DNA of 64,000 bases from contig NZ_JAATNW010000001.1 in assembly GCF_012911815.1 (NCBI RefSeq), positions 310,001-374,000 of the forward strand, given 5' to 3'. Positions within the stretch are counted from its first letter, which is position 1; every line of letters begins with the position of its first letter. The notes beneath the pieces were generated by a model. It was not told the DNA's origin. It was given only the letters and a program-made list of their open reading frames with translations, and made no database searches. A program made the position numbers and the translations under genes. Below are positions 39,670 to 46,984 of this stretch, one piece after another. This DNA is from Alteromonas ponticola (lineage in GTDB: Bacteria > Pseudomonadota > Gammaproteobacteria > Enterobacterales > Alteromonadaceae).

Positions 39670-39840
39670 TCACACCACCCTGACATTCTTAGCCAGCGTT
39701 TTAAACCGTCCACCATTTTTCTGCACTACCGTAATAGTCACATTGCCGCCTTTACTGGTATGCACATCACGCACTAAACCAGACTTGCCCTTGTGGGTGC
39801 CAGCGACCACCTCACAGGCATCGCCATCTTTAATTTCCAT
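39670..39840 (-). CDS. 56-residue KOW-motif protein
   Basis: Read from the minus strand: ATG at 39840 after GAGAGAAAT, stop TGA at 39670-39672. The sequence begins MEIKDGDACEVVAGTHKGKS and continues GLVRDVHTSKGGNVTITVVQ, a single KOW element (GDxVxVxxGxxKGxxGxV) as in NusG and ribosomal L24, with a basic KNGGRFKTLAKNVRVV end. Such stand-alone KOW proteins probably bind RNA or ribosomes. No partner gene adjacent. The plus-strand frame over it is a shadow. Confidence 0.75.
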   Translation of the reverse strand: MEIKDGDACEVVAGTHKGKSGLVRDVHTSKGGNVTITVVQKNGGRFKTLAKNVRVV

Positions 39841-40166
39841 ATTTCTCTCTTTACTTTACTGTCAAATGACCATGTTACTACCGCAATCACTTCTAACTTA
39901 ACTGCTTATATTCCACATTACGGCAGTAAATAATTTATCGTGGTTAGCAGGTGTGATCACCCCTTCCCACGCTGTTTATCGCATTGCAGACGTGTTCTTT
40001 TATCAATTATAGCGGCACTTGACTGAATTGAGACGTAGGGTATTGAAATGACCAATCTATTTAACAGGGTAACTACGGGGTGGTCATTAGCGTTGCCAAA
40101 CACTAGTAGAGGCGGCAACTTAAGCGATGGATGCAGTCGAATCTGCAGATCACATGGCTAGCACGT
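39841..40166. other. Gene-free stretch
   Basis: No convincing gene on either strand. A plus-strand TTGACT...TATTGA pair (16-bp spacer) near 40020-40047 and a 37-codon frame at 40048 are seen but not supported. Confidence 0.5.
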
Positions 40167-40403
40167 TTACTTCTTTGTAGTCTCATCGGCAGGCAAATCA
40201 TTGCAAAGGTGACAATGAACATTTTTACGAAAAATATAAGCTCGGCGAAGGGCAAACACAGTGATTGAAAGCGTCGTCCAAAGCAAACCAAATTCGATAC
40301 TATAAGCGATAGCGTGTCCTTTGAGATACTGTACCCCTGCAAGAAGCAAAAATATCAGTGGAAACGCAATGCTATATTGCACCAGCCATTTTGTTATCGG
40401 CAT
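40167..40403 (-). CDS. Small membrane protein of unknown function
   Basis: 78 residues from the ATG at 40403, behind GGAGGAGATACG; the frame extends 13 codons further without a site. Two hydrophobic segments (YSIAFPLIFLLLAGVQYL and IEFGLLWTTLSITVFAL) and a basic C terminus with two Cys and three His (NVHCHLCNDLP), which could bind a metal. Family not recognised. Confidence 0.65.
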   Translation of the reverse strand: MPITKWLVQYSIAFPLIFLLLAGVQYLKGHAIAYSIEFGLLWTTLSITVFALRRAYIFRKNVHCHLCNDLPADETTKK

Positions 40404-40528
40404 CGTATCTCCTCCGCACTGTTGATAATTTTTCTTCAGCATACAGCGTTAACATAGCAGTTTTTGAATGGCATACAAGCCCTACCGCGACAACCTTATC
40501 CTGATGCAAACACCTCTCAATTTGCAGA

Positions 40529-40843
40529 TTAATTCGACCAGACGCCATTGGTCACCTGACAATCTACGGAGTCCAGCGCCATATGCAAGGTTAATCCCAA
40601 TCCCACTAGCCTGCTTTTAGGGAACAAAATTAACAATATATACAGCGGTATTAACCACACTTTATGTAGCGGATGAAAACCAATACTACAGCGCTGGGGA
40701 TCATATATTGGAGTAGCGAGAAGATGATCCAAATCTACCAGCATCGTCAGCATGAGGATCAGGTAAGCCCATTTCCAATTGTTTCGATAAAATGCAGCAA
40801 CAATTAAAAGAGGAATAATAAAATGTAACGCCAAATGGACCAT
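40529..40843 (-). CDS. DUF6122-like membrane protein
   Basis: 104 residues, three or four hydrophobic segments. MVHLALHFIIPLLIVAAFYRNNW, LTMLVDLDHLLATPIYDPQRCS and GFHPLHK place conserved His and Asp at membrane interfaces, as in DUF6122 and the distantly related YbcI/YdjM membrane-bound hydrolase group. GGAGAGGCAG precedes the ATG. Function unknown. Confidence 0.65.
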   Translation of the reverse strand: MVHLALHFIIPLLIVAAFYRNNWKWAYLILMLTMLVDLDHLLATPIYDPQRCSIGFHPLHKVWLIPLYILLILFPKSRLVGLGLTLHMALDSVDCQVTNGVWSN

Positions 40844-40912
40844 CTGCCTCTCCGTTAACGCAAAAAACTGGAGTGATTAATTTTTATTGCGGCTCACTGT
40901 GGCCAGATAATG

Positions 40913-41077
40913 CTACTTACTTCGCTTAATCGGGAATAGCCCGAACCAGAAAGCGCCTTCTAAGATAAAGCCCAGAATAATAAATATAAACATCCCCGTT
41001 TGATTACCCCAACTATACGAAGATATTGCTGCTATAAGTAACGCGAAAATAATAAAGTAACGGTAAATAGATTTCAT
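40913..41077 (-). CDS. Small membrane protein of unknown function
   Basis: 54 residues from the ATG at 41077; a longer frame to 41104 starts in the untranslated region. Two hydrophobic stretches (YFIIFALLIAAISSYSW and MFIFIILGFILEGAFWFGL) ending in the basic KRSK. Not recognised; small and therefore uncertain. Confidence 0.5.
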   Translation of the reverse strand: MKSIYRYFIIFALLIAAISSYSWGNQTGMFIFIILGFILEGAFWFGLFPIKRSK

Positions 41078-41197
41078 TGTTTCACTGCTTAAAATTATGC
41101 CCATTCAAGGGCTGTGGCCACACAAGATTTAACAGAAACGAGACCAACAAGGCTGCTTCATGCCTGCTCCAGTAAATTTAATGACAGGTTTTAATGA

Positions 41198-41977
41198 TCA
41201 TTTTATACCGTTAACTCGCTGGTATTGATATAACCCTGATAGCGCATTGTACAACCCTGCCGCCATGGTGAAATCGTGCCCCACATCGTTAAATTCGTTC
41301 AGTCTTAAGGTTAAATCGATTGAACGGTTTTCCAAAATGGTAGCTGCAAATAAGTCATACACCGAGCGCATCTCGCCACCTTCACTGCCAATATTCATAT
41401 ACAGATAGGTGCCGACCTCGTTTTCTGCAACCACATACTGCTGGGCCGATTTGGCTGTCTCTCTTGCCCCCCACCAAACAGCGGGGCTAAAAGCCAGATG
41501 GGATTGAAAAAGGTGGGGCCGTGAATGAAAACTATGGATAACGGTCAGTCCCGCCACTGAGTGACCAGCGATGGTATTAAGCGGGATTGTTCGATAGTTC
41601 TCATTGATGCGTGGGATCAGTTCTTTTTCTATAAAGTCTAAAAAATTATCTGCTCCCCCTCCCTTTCCTACCGGCCCCCTTGGGTCCTTATTGATGGTCG
41701 GCGCAAATTCATCTAAACGATCGTTAACGTCTATGCTCACTACGATATGTTCATAAGAACCCGCTGATAAATAAAGCCTCTCAAGCATGCCTTTGAGCAT
41801 GCTTTGATTTGCTCTACCGTCCAATAAGTAAATAACGGGGTAATTTTTCAACATCTCAGTTTCGTAGGACGGTGGCAGAGTAATATCCACCTGGGGCGAC
41901 TGCGCATGCACGAGCGAGCAAAACAACATGGAGAGTAACAGATGAAGAGCTTTCAAATTAAGAAATTTCTTTTTCAA
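41198..41977 (-). CDS. Esterase D/IroE-like serine hydrolase, secreted
   Basis: 259 residues. A signal peptide (LHLLLSMLFCSLVHAQS) leads an alpha/beta hydrolase of the putative esterase family (PF00756): YPVIYLLDGRANQSMLKG at the first strand, the nucleophile elbow AGHSVAGLTVIHSF and the catalytic His in DVGHDFTMAAGLYNAL. Relatives cleave siderophore esters or short acyl esters; no siderophore genes adjoin. Located in the accessory zone next to the cassette array but without an attC of its own. Confidence 0.8.
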   Translation of the reverse strand: MKKKFLNLKALHLLLSMLFCSLVHAQSPQVDITLPPSYETEMLKNYPVIYLLDGRANQSMLKGMLERLYLSAGSYEHIVVSIDVNDRLDEFAPTINKDPRGPVGKGGGADNFLDFIEKELIPRINENYRTIPLNTIAGHSVAGLTVIHSFHSRPHLFQSHLAFSPAVWWGARETAKSAQQYVVAENEVGTYLYMNIGSEGGEMRSVYDLFAATILENRSIDLTLRLNEFNDVGHDFTMAAGLYNALSGLYQYQRVNGIK

Positions 41978-42284
41978 AGGTGATAACCAACGGCCGTTAA
42001 CGTTCGGTAAGGTTTAAGTTATCCCACTATATCGTAAGTAACGGCTGTCGTCACCGCTCACATAAAGATTGAGAATCATACACTTAACCAGATCAAACTG
42101 GTGGCGGGGAAATATAGTAAATCGCGGCAGACACCCCTTCATTACAATGAACGGTACCGGTTCAAATAATGTACTTGCGCATGAGGCGCAAACGACAATT
42201 GGTCAGCCGGTAATAATGCGTCGGCTAATAGCATAGCTAATTAAGCGCGATATTTTAAAGGGTAACTCCAATCGTGCTGACAAT
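41978..42284. other. Gene-free stretch
   Basis: No gene, attC or clear terminator seen; several short palindromes only. Confidence 0.4.
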
Positions 42285-42446
42285 TCACACGCGGCTGGTT
42301 TTGTTTAAAAGGAGCACCGACATAAACCCTAGAAGAGGTAATAACACCAGGGTTAAAAATTGCGGAGCATCCAAGATGGCTGCGGATAAAATTGCCGAGG
42401 CCCATAACAGGCTGATAGCACTATTTTTTTTATTGCATAGTTTCAT
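42285..42446 (-). CDS. 53-residue membrane protein
   Basis: Read from the minus strand: ATG at 42446 after GGAGTGTGTG, stop TGA at 42285-42287. Begins MKLCNKKNSAISLLWASAIL, then two hydrophobic segments (ISLLWASAILSAAIL and FLTLVLLPLLGFMSVLLL) and the basic end NKTSRV. Good ribosome site and membrane-like composition; family not recognised. The opposite-strand frame is its shadow. Confidence 0.6.
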   Translation of the reverse strand: MKLCNKKNSAISLLWASAILSAAILDAPQFLTLVLLPLLGFMSVLLLNKTSRV

Positions 42447-42583
42447 CACACACTCCATCAAGAATTGAGATTACACCTGCTAACTTAGCAATTAATTTCA
42501 ACCTTGCCTACTTTTTGCGCGTATTTTTACATATTAACGGCAGTGATATCCTTGAATATCAGTGGAACCAAATAATCATGCCA

Positions 42584-42946
42584 TCACTGATTTAGTCCAA
42601 GTTCTTTTTGCATTTTCTTTGTAAGCCCCAGGGAAACAATCCTGTATGACTCTGAAAGATAATATTCAAGCTCATCGCCTTCAGCCAGGCTGCAGTCATA
42701 GAGTTGTATCCATTTCATGCCTCTCGATGCAAGGTAAGGCGCTGGCCTGAAGCCGGGTTTTGCCGCTAAAAAATGATAGTTTTGTTCGGATGTTTTAAAT
42801 GTAAACGCTGCACTGCCTGTTTTTTCCCAGCCGCCAATCGCGAACACTTTTCCGCCTACTTTCCACACATCTGAATTACCCCACTGAACCACATGCGTTG
42901 TGGCTCGGAAAGCCTTGCAAAAAGAGTTGAATTCATCGTAATTCAT
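42584..42946 (-). CDS. MmcQ/YjbR family DNA-binding-like protein
   Basis: 120 residues from the ATG at 42946 (an earlier start at 42979 has no support). NYDEFNSFCKAFRATTHVVQWG, VWKVGGKVFAIGGWEK, FKTSEQNYHFLAAKPGFRPAPYLASRGMKWIQL and the tail SYRIVSLGLTKKMQKELGL follow the MmcQ/YjbR pattern (CyaY-like fold, annotated as DNA-binding). It lies just outside the clear attC array; such genes are frequent cassette cargo, but no attC follows. Confidence 0.8.
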   Translation of the reverse strand: MNYDEFNSFCKAFRATTHVVQWGNSDVWKVGGKVFAIGGWEKTGSAAFTFKTSEQNYHFLAAKPGFRPAPYLASRGMKWIQLYDCSLAEGDELEYYLSESYRIVSLGLTKKMQKELGLNQ

Positions 42947-43035
42947 TGGGTTACTCTGACGGGCAAATAATACCATCACAATAAATTAGCACATGTGGAC
43001 AACACGTGAGCGAAGTGAATGTATTTATCCCTTCG

Positions 43036-43575
43036 CTATATTTTACTAGCTTCATTCAATGAGGCATTTTGAGAAATAATCGCTGACCATTGCTCACTTG
43101 TTTTAACTTCTGAACCGCCCTCAATTAATATCCCCTGTTGGTCTACTCGGATTATATAAGGAAGAGAACCGCTATAATTAGCGAAAAGCCGCTCACGAAG
43201 CACGGATTTAGCATCGGCTGACTTCCATACCTCTCCTGAGAACCCCGTTTTTGCTAACATTCTTTTAAGCTTAATCCAATCTTCGTCTAGGGATACGGCA
43301 ACAATGCGAACAGTTGGCGGAGTATTTTTAATTGCTTTGTCTAAGTTTTCCAATGTTCCATAGCAAGGCGAGCACCAAGACGCAAAAAAGTAAGCGACTA
43401 TAAATTCTCCCTGGAGGTTTTGAAAAGAAAATGACTGTTTATCTAAGGTGTAAAAAGTATGTGCTTGAACAGGCTTCCCGATAAGAGCTTTAGAAACTGC
43501 GACTTTTTCTTCATATGACTGGCCCCAGGAAATACTCGGGATAAATAAAAATAGTAACAACCTGACTTGTTTCAC
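43036..43575 (-). CDS. TlpA/AhpC-like secreted thioredoxin
   Basis: 179 residues with a GTG start at 43575, behind GGAGG. Signal peptide MKQVRLLLFLFIPSISWGQ, then a thioredoxin fold with the active site FFASWCSPCYGTLENL (CSPC) and LPYIIRVDQQGILIEGG (cis-Pro loop). Likely a periplasmic thiol reductase/oxidase. GTTAGGAGG, which overlaps its ribosome site, resembles an attC core (GTTRRRY but for the last base), so it could be a former cassette. A degraded attC-like segment may lie just after the stop. Confidence 0.8.
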   Translation of the reverse strand: MKQVRLLLFLFIPSISWGQSYEEKVAVSKALIGKPVQAHTFYTLDKQSFSFQNLQGEFIVAYFFASWCSPCYGTLENLDKAIKNTPPTVRIVAVSLDEDWIKLKRMLAKTGFSGEVWKSADAKSVLRERLFANYSGSLPYIIRVDQQGILIEGGSEVKTSEQWSAIISQNASLNEASKI

Positions 43576-43622
43576 TACGACCTCCTAACTGTCAAAGTAT
43601 AATGGTCAAAATGGTAATACCA

Positions 43623-43820
43623 CTAATCCCTGATCCCAAATTTTTTGATTCGATCAAATCCTGCTTTATTGTGTTTAATCACTTCATTGTCAGACTCTGC
43701 CTCACCAACAGTATACATCTCTTCCATAAACCATTCGAAACGAATCTGACCGGTTTCCGTTATCTCATGAAAGCGCCAGTTAGTAAATCGGCTCACACCG
43801 TATGCGCCTAATATCTTCAT
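43623..43820 (-). CDS. 65-residue cassette gene, last of the array
   Basis: Begins at ATG 43820, three bases after the GTTAGAT core that ends the attC at 43824-43915. Contains RFTNWRFHEITETGQIRFEWFMEE and an acidic-then-basic C terminus; family not recognised. No attC follows its stop, so this last cassette has lost its own attC or was cut by a deletion. Confidence 0.55.
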   Translation of the reverse strand: MKILGAYGVSRFTNWRFHEITETGQIRFEWFMEEMYTVGEAESDNEVIKHNKAGFDRIKKFGIRD

Positions 43821-43823
43821 GCC

Positions 43824-43915
43824 ATCTAACTCTTTTAGTTTATACCGGCAATAGCTTGAGTGCTGTGTTTATGTCCCAGCGCGCCCCTGCGCGCGTGTTT
43901 AAGTTATTGTTATAT
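43824..43915 (-). repeat. attC site 1 (degenerate arm)
   Basis: Core ATCTAAC to GTTATAT. The right arm (GCTGTGTTTATGTCCC and a GCGCGC/GCGCGC side hairpin) is intact, but the left arm does not pair well. Follows the 70-residue cassette gene. Confidence 0.75.
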
Positions 43916-43925
43916 GCCAACAAAA

Positions 43926-44138
43926 TTAGCCCCAAAGAGTTAACTTAAAATAAAGCATTGATACAGTGAATGTAATAGCCAAAACACTAAGGCTACTGAC
44001 GACATCAACCGTAGTCTTACTGCTACCAAAAATTACTAATGTTTTGCCGACTATCAGTCTGCCAATAAGCATTGACGAAATTGCGATAACACCAAGAGCA
44101 ATTACGTGATTTAGCACAAAATTTAATATTTCATCCAT
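43926..44138 (-). CDS. 70-residue membrane cassette gene
   Basis: Two hydrophobic helices (VLNHVIALGVIAISSMLIG and VVSSLSVLAITFTVSMLYF) with a short loop GKTLVIFGSSKTTVD; ATG after GAGGATCGC. Not recognised. Bounded by attC 44167-44273 upstream and attC 43824-43915 downstream, so a complete cassette. Confidence 0.6.
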   Translation of the reverse strand: MDEILNFVLNHVIALGVIAISSMLIGRLIVGKTLVIFGSSKTTVDVVSSLSVLAITFTVSMLYFKLTLWG

Positions 44139-44166
44139 GAACTGCGATCCTCAAAAAACCGTTGGC

Positions 44167-44273
44167 ATATAACTATTGCTTAAACGGCACAGACCGTGGG
44201 GCAATAATGGCGCAGCCGCCCCGCGGTTTGTGTCCGCAGCGACCAACGGGAGCGTTTAAAGCCATTGTTATAT
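44167..44273 (-). repeat. attC site 2 (divergent stem)
   Basis: Core ATATAAC to GTTATAT; stem built on GGCACAGACCGTGGGGC/GCCCCGCGGTTTGTGTCC, different from the array consensus. Contains the stop of the upstream cassette gene. Confidence 0.75.
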
Positions 44274-44705
44274 GCTCTTAACACCGATCACGTCACCAGA
44301 CATTAAAACAGCTACAAAATTCTTGGAACCGAACATTTTATTGCCGTCTAGAAGTGGATCGTACTCAATAACATAATACCAATACTCAGCTTCGAGAAAA
44401 CCGCCAAAACAATGATATTTGACCAGCTCAATACTTCTGATTTCGATACCATCAAATTTCGGTAAACTGGTTACAGCCCAATCCTTTACCAATGTATAAG
44501 CATCGAATGTAGGTAGTGGAGGTGGAATCATTTTTTTAGGCGACCACGCCCCTGCCTTTTTAATTTTGCTTCCGGGAATAATTAAACCGTATTTTTCACC
44601 ACCATGAGTTGCAGTGGTTCTAGGTGTGTGATCCTCACAAAACTCGGTATTCGCCTGAACGAATAATGGAATTAGTGTCAGTAGAATAACAAAAATTTTA
44701 ATCAC
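44268..44705 (-). CDS. Secreted 145-residue cassette protein
   Basis: GTG start at 44705 after AAGGAAA; the longer frame to 44750 is translation of the attC. The signal peptide is IKIFVILLTLIPLFVQANT, then a proline-rich KKMIPPPLPTFDAYTLV segment, EYWYYVIEYDP and SGDVIGVKSI. Three cysteines in the mature part (EFCEDH, KYHCFGG region). Family not recognised. The stop TAA lies inside attC site 2. Confidence 0.6.
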   Translation of the reverse strand: MIKIFVILLTLIPLFVQANTEFCEDHTPRTTATHGGEKYGLIIPGSKIKKAGAWSPKKMIPPPLPTFDAYTLVKDWAVTSLPKFDGIEIRSIELVKYHCFGGFLEAEYWYYVIEYDPLLDGNKMFGSKNFVAVLMSGDVIGVKSI

Positions 44706-44720
44706 GAACTTTCCTTGAGC

Positions 44721-44827
44721 ATATAACTTTGACTTAAAGGGCAGTAACACAGCGGCGATAATGGCGAAGCCGCCGCTGTGTTACTGTCCCAGCGCGCCCC
44801 GCGCGCGTTTTAAAGTTGTTGTTATAT
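44721..44827 (-). repeat. attC site 3
   Basis: Core ATATAAC to GTTATAT; stem GGGCAGTAACACAGCGGCG/CGCCGCTGTGTTACTGTCCC with one extra T on the plus strand; side hairpin GCGCGC-CCC-GCGCGC. Confidence 0.85.
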
Positions 44828-44833
44828 GCCAAT

Positions 44834-45060
44834 TTACTTGTCATTTCCATTTTTTTGCTGATAAGTGTGCTTGTCCACAAAGTAACCTTGATGCGAGCTA
44901 AAAGAGTACAATAATGTGAGAGATAGAGTCGATGCGGCGAACCAATACATTGTTTTTTTGGGGCTTTAATCCCCTTGAAAAGACAAACAACTATATTGAG
45001 CAAATTACCTATAAATATGATGAGAAACAAGAACCCTAGAAAAAGTGTGAAAATTTGCAT
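44834..45060 (-). pseudogene. Frameshifted (or slippage-decoded) membrane cassette gene
   Basis: Starts at ATG 45060 as MQIFTLFLGFLFLIIFIGNL and reads to APKK at a run of seven A's (plus-strand T's at 44953-44959). The zero frame then continues through the attC to 44734 as arginine-rich nonsense. The -1 frame from the A run gives MYWFAASTLSLTLLYSFSS, a second transmembrane helix, and stops at 44834-44836 right before attC site 3, as the other cassette genes do. So either one A was lost or -1 slippage on A-AAA-AAA makes a 75-residue two-helix protein. Confidence 0.65.
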
Positions 45061-45080
45061 CGTTTAGTTAAATCAACTTG

Positions 45081-45188
45081 GCATAACTTTTACTTAACGG
45101 GCATAAACACAGCGCTACAATCGCGAAGCGGCATTGTGTTTTTGTCCCAGTGTGCGCCTGCGCACACGCCATTATTTGTTTGTTATAC
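45081..45188 (-). repeat. attC site 4 (mismatched arms)
   Basis: Core GCATAAC to GTTATAC. The left arm GGGCATAAACACAGCGC belongs to one attC subtype, the right arm GCATTGTGTTTTTGTCCC to another, leaving mismatches in the stem. Side hairpin GTGTGCG/CGCACAC. Confidence 0.85.
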
Positions 45189-45205
45189 ATACGTTCACAA
45201 CCATA

Positions 45206-45556
45206 CTATAAAAGAGGGAATAGAAACACGCTACAAGCAAACCAGCCCCAACAGATTACAACAATGTACGGCCTCTCTTTTACAAGATAGTTTGCACGCT
45301 TAGTTGCTTGTGACTCACCTTTTGTTACCAGATGAACTCCTACGAATATGACTGCTATTGCCAAAATGAAGAACAGGTATTTAACGAATTCCGATGATTG
45401 AAATACTAGATACAAGTCAAATGCATAGAGTATGACTTGGACATTTAGAAGAAGTGTCAAACTGGCGACTAGTTTTGCAGTGAAGAGGGAGTCACTGTCA
45501 AAGCGCTGGAGCAACGAATTAATACTTTGGATATAGACTTGAAGAATTGTACTCAT
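45206..45556 (-). CDS. 116-residue membrane cassette protein
   Basis: Three hydrophobic segments (LVASLTLLLNVQVILYAFDLYLV, YLFFILAIAVIFVGVHLV, YIVVICWGWFACSVFLFPLL) after an N-terminal 28-residue helix. AAAGGA abuts the ATG, closer than usual. Not recognised. Complete cassette between attC sites 5 and 4. Confidence 0.6.
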   Translation of the reverse strand: MSTILQVYIQSINSLLQRFDSDSLFTAKLVASLTLLLNVQVILYAFDLYLVFQSSEFVKYLFFILAIAVIFVGVHLVTKGESQATKRANYLVKERPYIVVICWGWFACSVFLFPLL

Positions 45557-45576
45557 TCCTTTGAATTTACCAGTAT

Positions 45577-45684
45577 GTATAACTTTTACTTAACGGGCAT
45601 AAACACAGCGCTACAATCGCGAAGCGGCGCTGTGTTTATGTCCCAGCCCGCCCCCAGGCGGGCGTGTTTAAGTTATTGTTATTC
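45577..45684 (-). repeat. attC site 5
   Basis: Core GTATAAC to GTTATTC; stem GGGCATAAACACAGCGC/GCGCTGTGTTTATGTCCC; side hairpin GCCCGCC-CCCA-GGCGGGC. Almost identical to attC site 14 (50020-50127). Confidence 0.9.
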
Positions 45685-45918
45685 ACCAACCTACTCCAAC
45701 TTGCTTTGAAGTAAAAGAACATTGTGAAAAAGGCACCAGCAGAGACAACCTTTAAACCGAATTATTGGCGCTGAAAACGATAACAACATGCCAGGAAACG
45801 AGATGAGCAGCCAGCGGTGCTCGGATTTAAAAATTGCTACCATTGCTGATTAAAGCTTTAAAGCCGTTTGAGAAGAGAACTGAGCTAAGGGATTGTTTTT
45901 GATGATAATAGGGTTGGT
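45685..45918 (-). other. Gene-less cassette, copy A
   Basis: The 234 bases between two attC cores hold no convincing ORF on either strand. Copy B at 50128-50361 is similar along its length and shares long identical blocks, but single-base indels (for example the extra G near 45732) shift every frame. Both contain the palindrome GCTTTAAAGC and are linked to almost identical attC sites. It may carry a small RNA, a promoter or the remains of a gene. Confidence 0.6.
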
Positions 45919-46028
45919 GTATAACTTTAAACTAAAGGGCAAAAACACAATGCCACAATAGCGAAGCGGCATTGTGTTTTTGTCCCAGCAACCCGCCAGC
46001 GGGTTGCGTTTTAAGCGTTTTGTTATGC
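45919..46028 (-). repeat. attC site 6
   Basis: Core GTATAAC to GTTATGC; stem GGGCAAAAACACAATGCC/GGCATTGTGTTTTTGTCCC; side hairpin GCAACCCG-CCAG-CGGGTTGC. Confidence 0.92.
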
Positions 46029-46373
46029 ATCGGTGCTCACTATTGGTTGCCCAACTAAATCAATAATTACGGTATGACATTCTACATCGAACCATTGTTT
46101 GAACATATTTAGTGTTCGTTTTTTAGGCCACAGGCTCTCGTCTACATACCAACTAAAAAGCTCATTCTCAAAAAGTGATTTGTAATTGAGTTTTACCCAC
46201 TGATTTACAATATCAGGTGTATCTGCATCTTCGTCTCGGATGAGGAAAACTGTTCTTTCCTCATTCACTTCCTCCAAAATAACTTTTGGTGAATTCGGAA
46301 CGGGATCGGCAGAGTTAATCCAATCAATGGCAGGTTTCTTGTATTTGAGCATTATTGCAGCCCTATTGATCAT
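46023..46373 (-). CDS. 116-residue cassette protein, unknown family
   Basis: ATG at 46373 after GGAGAAACATGC; a second ATG at 46352 (MLKYKKPAIDWINSADP) is also possible. WVKLNYKSLFENELFSWYVDESLWPKKRTLNMFKQWFDVECHTVIIDLV suggests a small alpha/beta protein of a kind I associate with vibrio and other chromosomal integrons, function unknown. The stop lies inside attC site 6. Confidence 0.65.
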   Translation of the reverse strand: MINRAAIMLKYKKPAIDWINSADPVPNSPKVILEEVNEERTVFLIRDEDADTPDIVNQWVKLNYKSLFENELFSWYVDESLWPKKRTLNMFKQWFDVECHTVIIDLVGQPIVSTDA

Positions 46374-46391
46374 GCATGTTTCTCCATCGAT

Positions 46392-46494
46392 GCATAACTT
46401 TTAAATAAAGGGCAAAAACGCTGTGCTAGGCTTACAGCGGCACAGTGTTTTTGTCCCAGCGCGCCCCGCGCGCGTTTTAATTTTGTTGTTAGCT
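46392..46494 (-). repeat. attC site 7
   Basis: Core GCATAAC to GTTAGCT; stem GGGCAAAAACGCTGTGC/GCACAGTGTTTTTGTCCC; side hairpin GCGCGC-CCC-GCGCGC. Confidence 0.9.
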
Positions 46495-46860
46495 GCCATC
46501 ACTTAAAATAACCGCAGGCTTTTGATTTAAAACAAATTGATAACCGAAAGCGCCCAAAATAGCAATTATACAAAGAACATTTAGCGCTTTAGATAGTTTT
46601 TTATAGGCAAATTCATTATCGCGTTGATCATAGTGATCGATGATTGTTAAAACTGCATTTGCGGATGCAATGACAAGAGCTATGATGAAAAATAGCAGAG
46701 GTAAACCTACAAAAGTTACCCCGTTACTGCTGGCGCGACCAGGAAAATATAAGCTGCCAGATGACCAACCATAAAGTGCTACTCCGAGTAAAAAACAGCA
46801 CCACACCAAATTGAAAATGCGTGTGGATTTAGGAATGTGGTTTGGACGATATTTTTGCAT
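46489..46860 (-). CDS. 123-residue membrane cassette protein
   Basis: Start at ATG 46860 after AAAGGGAAC; the frame continues upstream through attC site 8 only as artefact. Three hydrophobic segments (FNLVWCCFLLGVALYGW, VTFVGLPLLFFIIALVIASANAVL, LNVLCIIAILGAFGYQFVL). A loop DHYDQRDNEFAYKKLSK is charged. Not recognised. The stop is inside attC site 7. Confidence 0.6.
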   Translation of the reverse strand: MQKYRPNHIPKSTRIFNLVWCCFLLGVALYGWSSGSLYFPGRASSNGVTFVGLPLLFFIIALVIASANAVLTIIDHYDQRDNEFAYKKLSKALNVLCIIAILGAFGYQFVLNQKPAVILSDGS

Positions 46861-46872
46861 GTTCCCTTTGGC

Positions 46873-46983
46873 AGCTAACGTTAAGCTAAAGGGCAAAAAC
46901 ACAATGCCATAATAGCGAAGCGGCATTGTGTTTTTGTCCCAGCAACCCGTCCCGCGGGTTGCGTTTTAAGCGCATTGTTAGGC
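46873..46983 (-). repeat. attC site 8
   Basis: Core AGCTAAC to GTTAGGC; stem GGGCAAAAACACAATGCC/GGCATTGTGTTTTTGTCCC; side hairpin GCAACCCG-TCCCG-CGGGTTGC. Confidence 0.92.
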
Positions 46984-46984
46984 A

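Noticed and set aside
39563..39901. 112-codon plus-strand frame
   Set aside because: It lies opposite the KOW-motif gene, which has the better start, codon pattern and recognisable motif.
40048..40161. 37-codon plus-strand frame after a TTGACT...TATTGA pair
   Set aside because: Short, without convincing ribosome site or family; likely chance.
42274..42468. 64-codon plus-strand frame
   Set aside because: Antisense to the 53-residue membrane protein, which has a good ribosome site.
44734..44833. Arginine-rich C-terminal extension of the cassette protein at 45060
   Set aside because: It is translation of attC site 3; the -1 frame ends properly before the attC.
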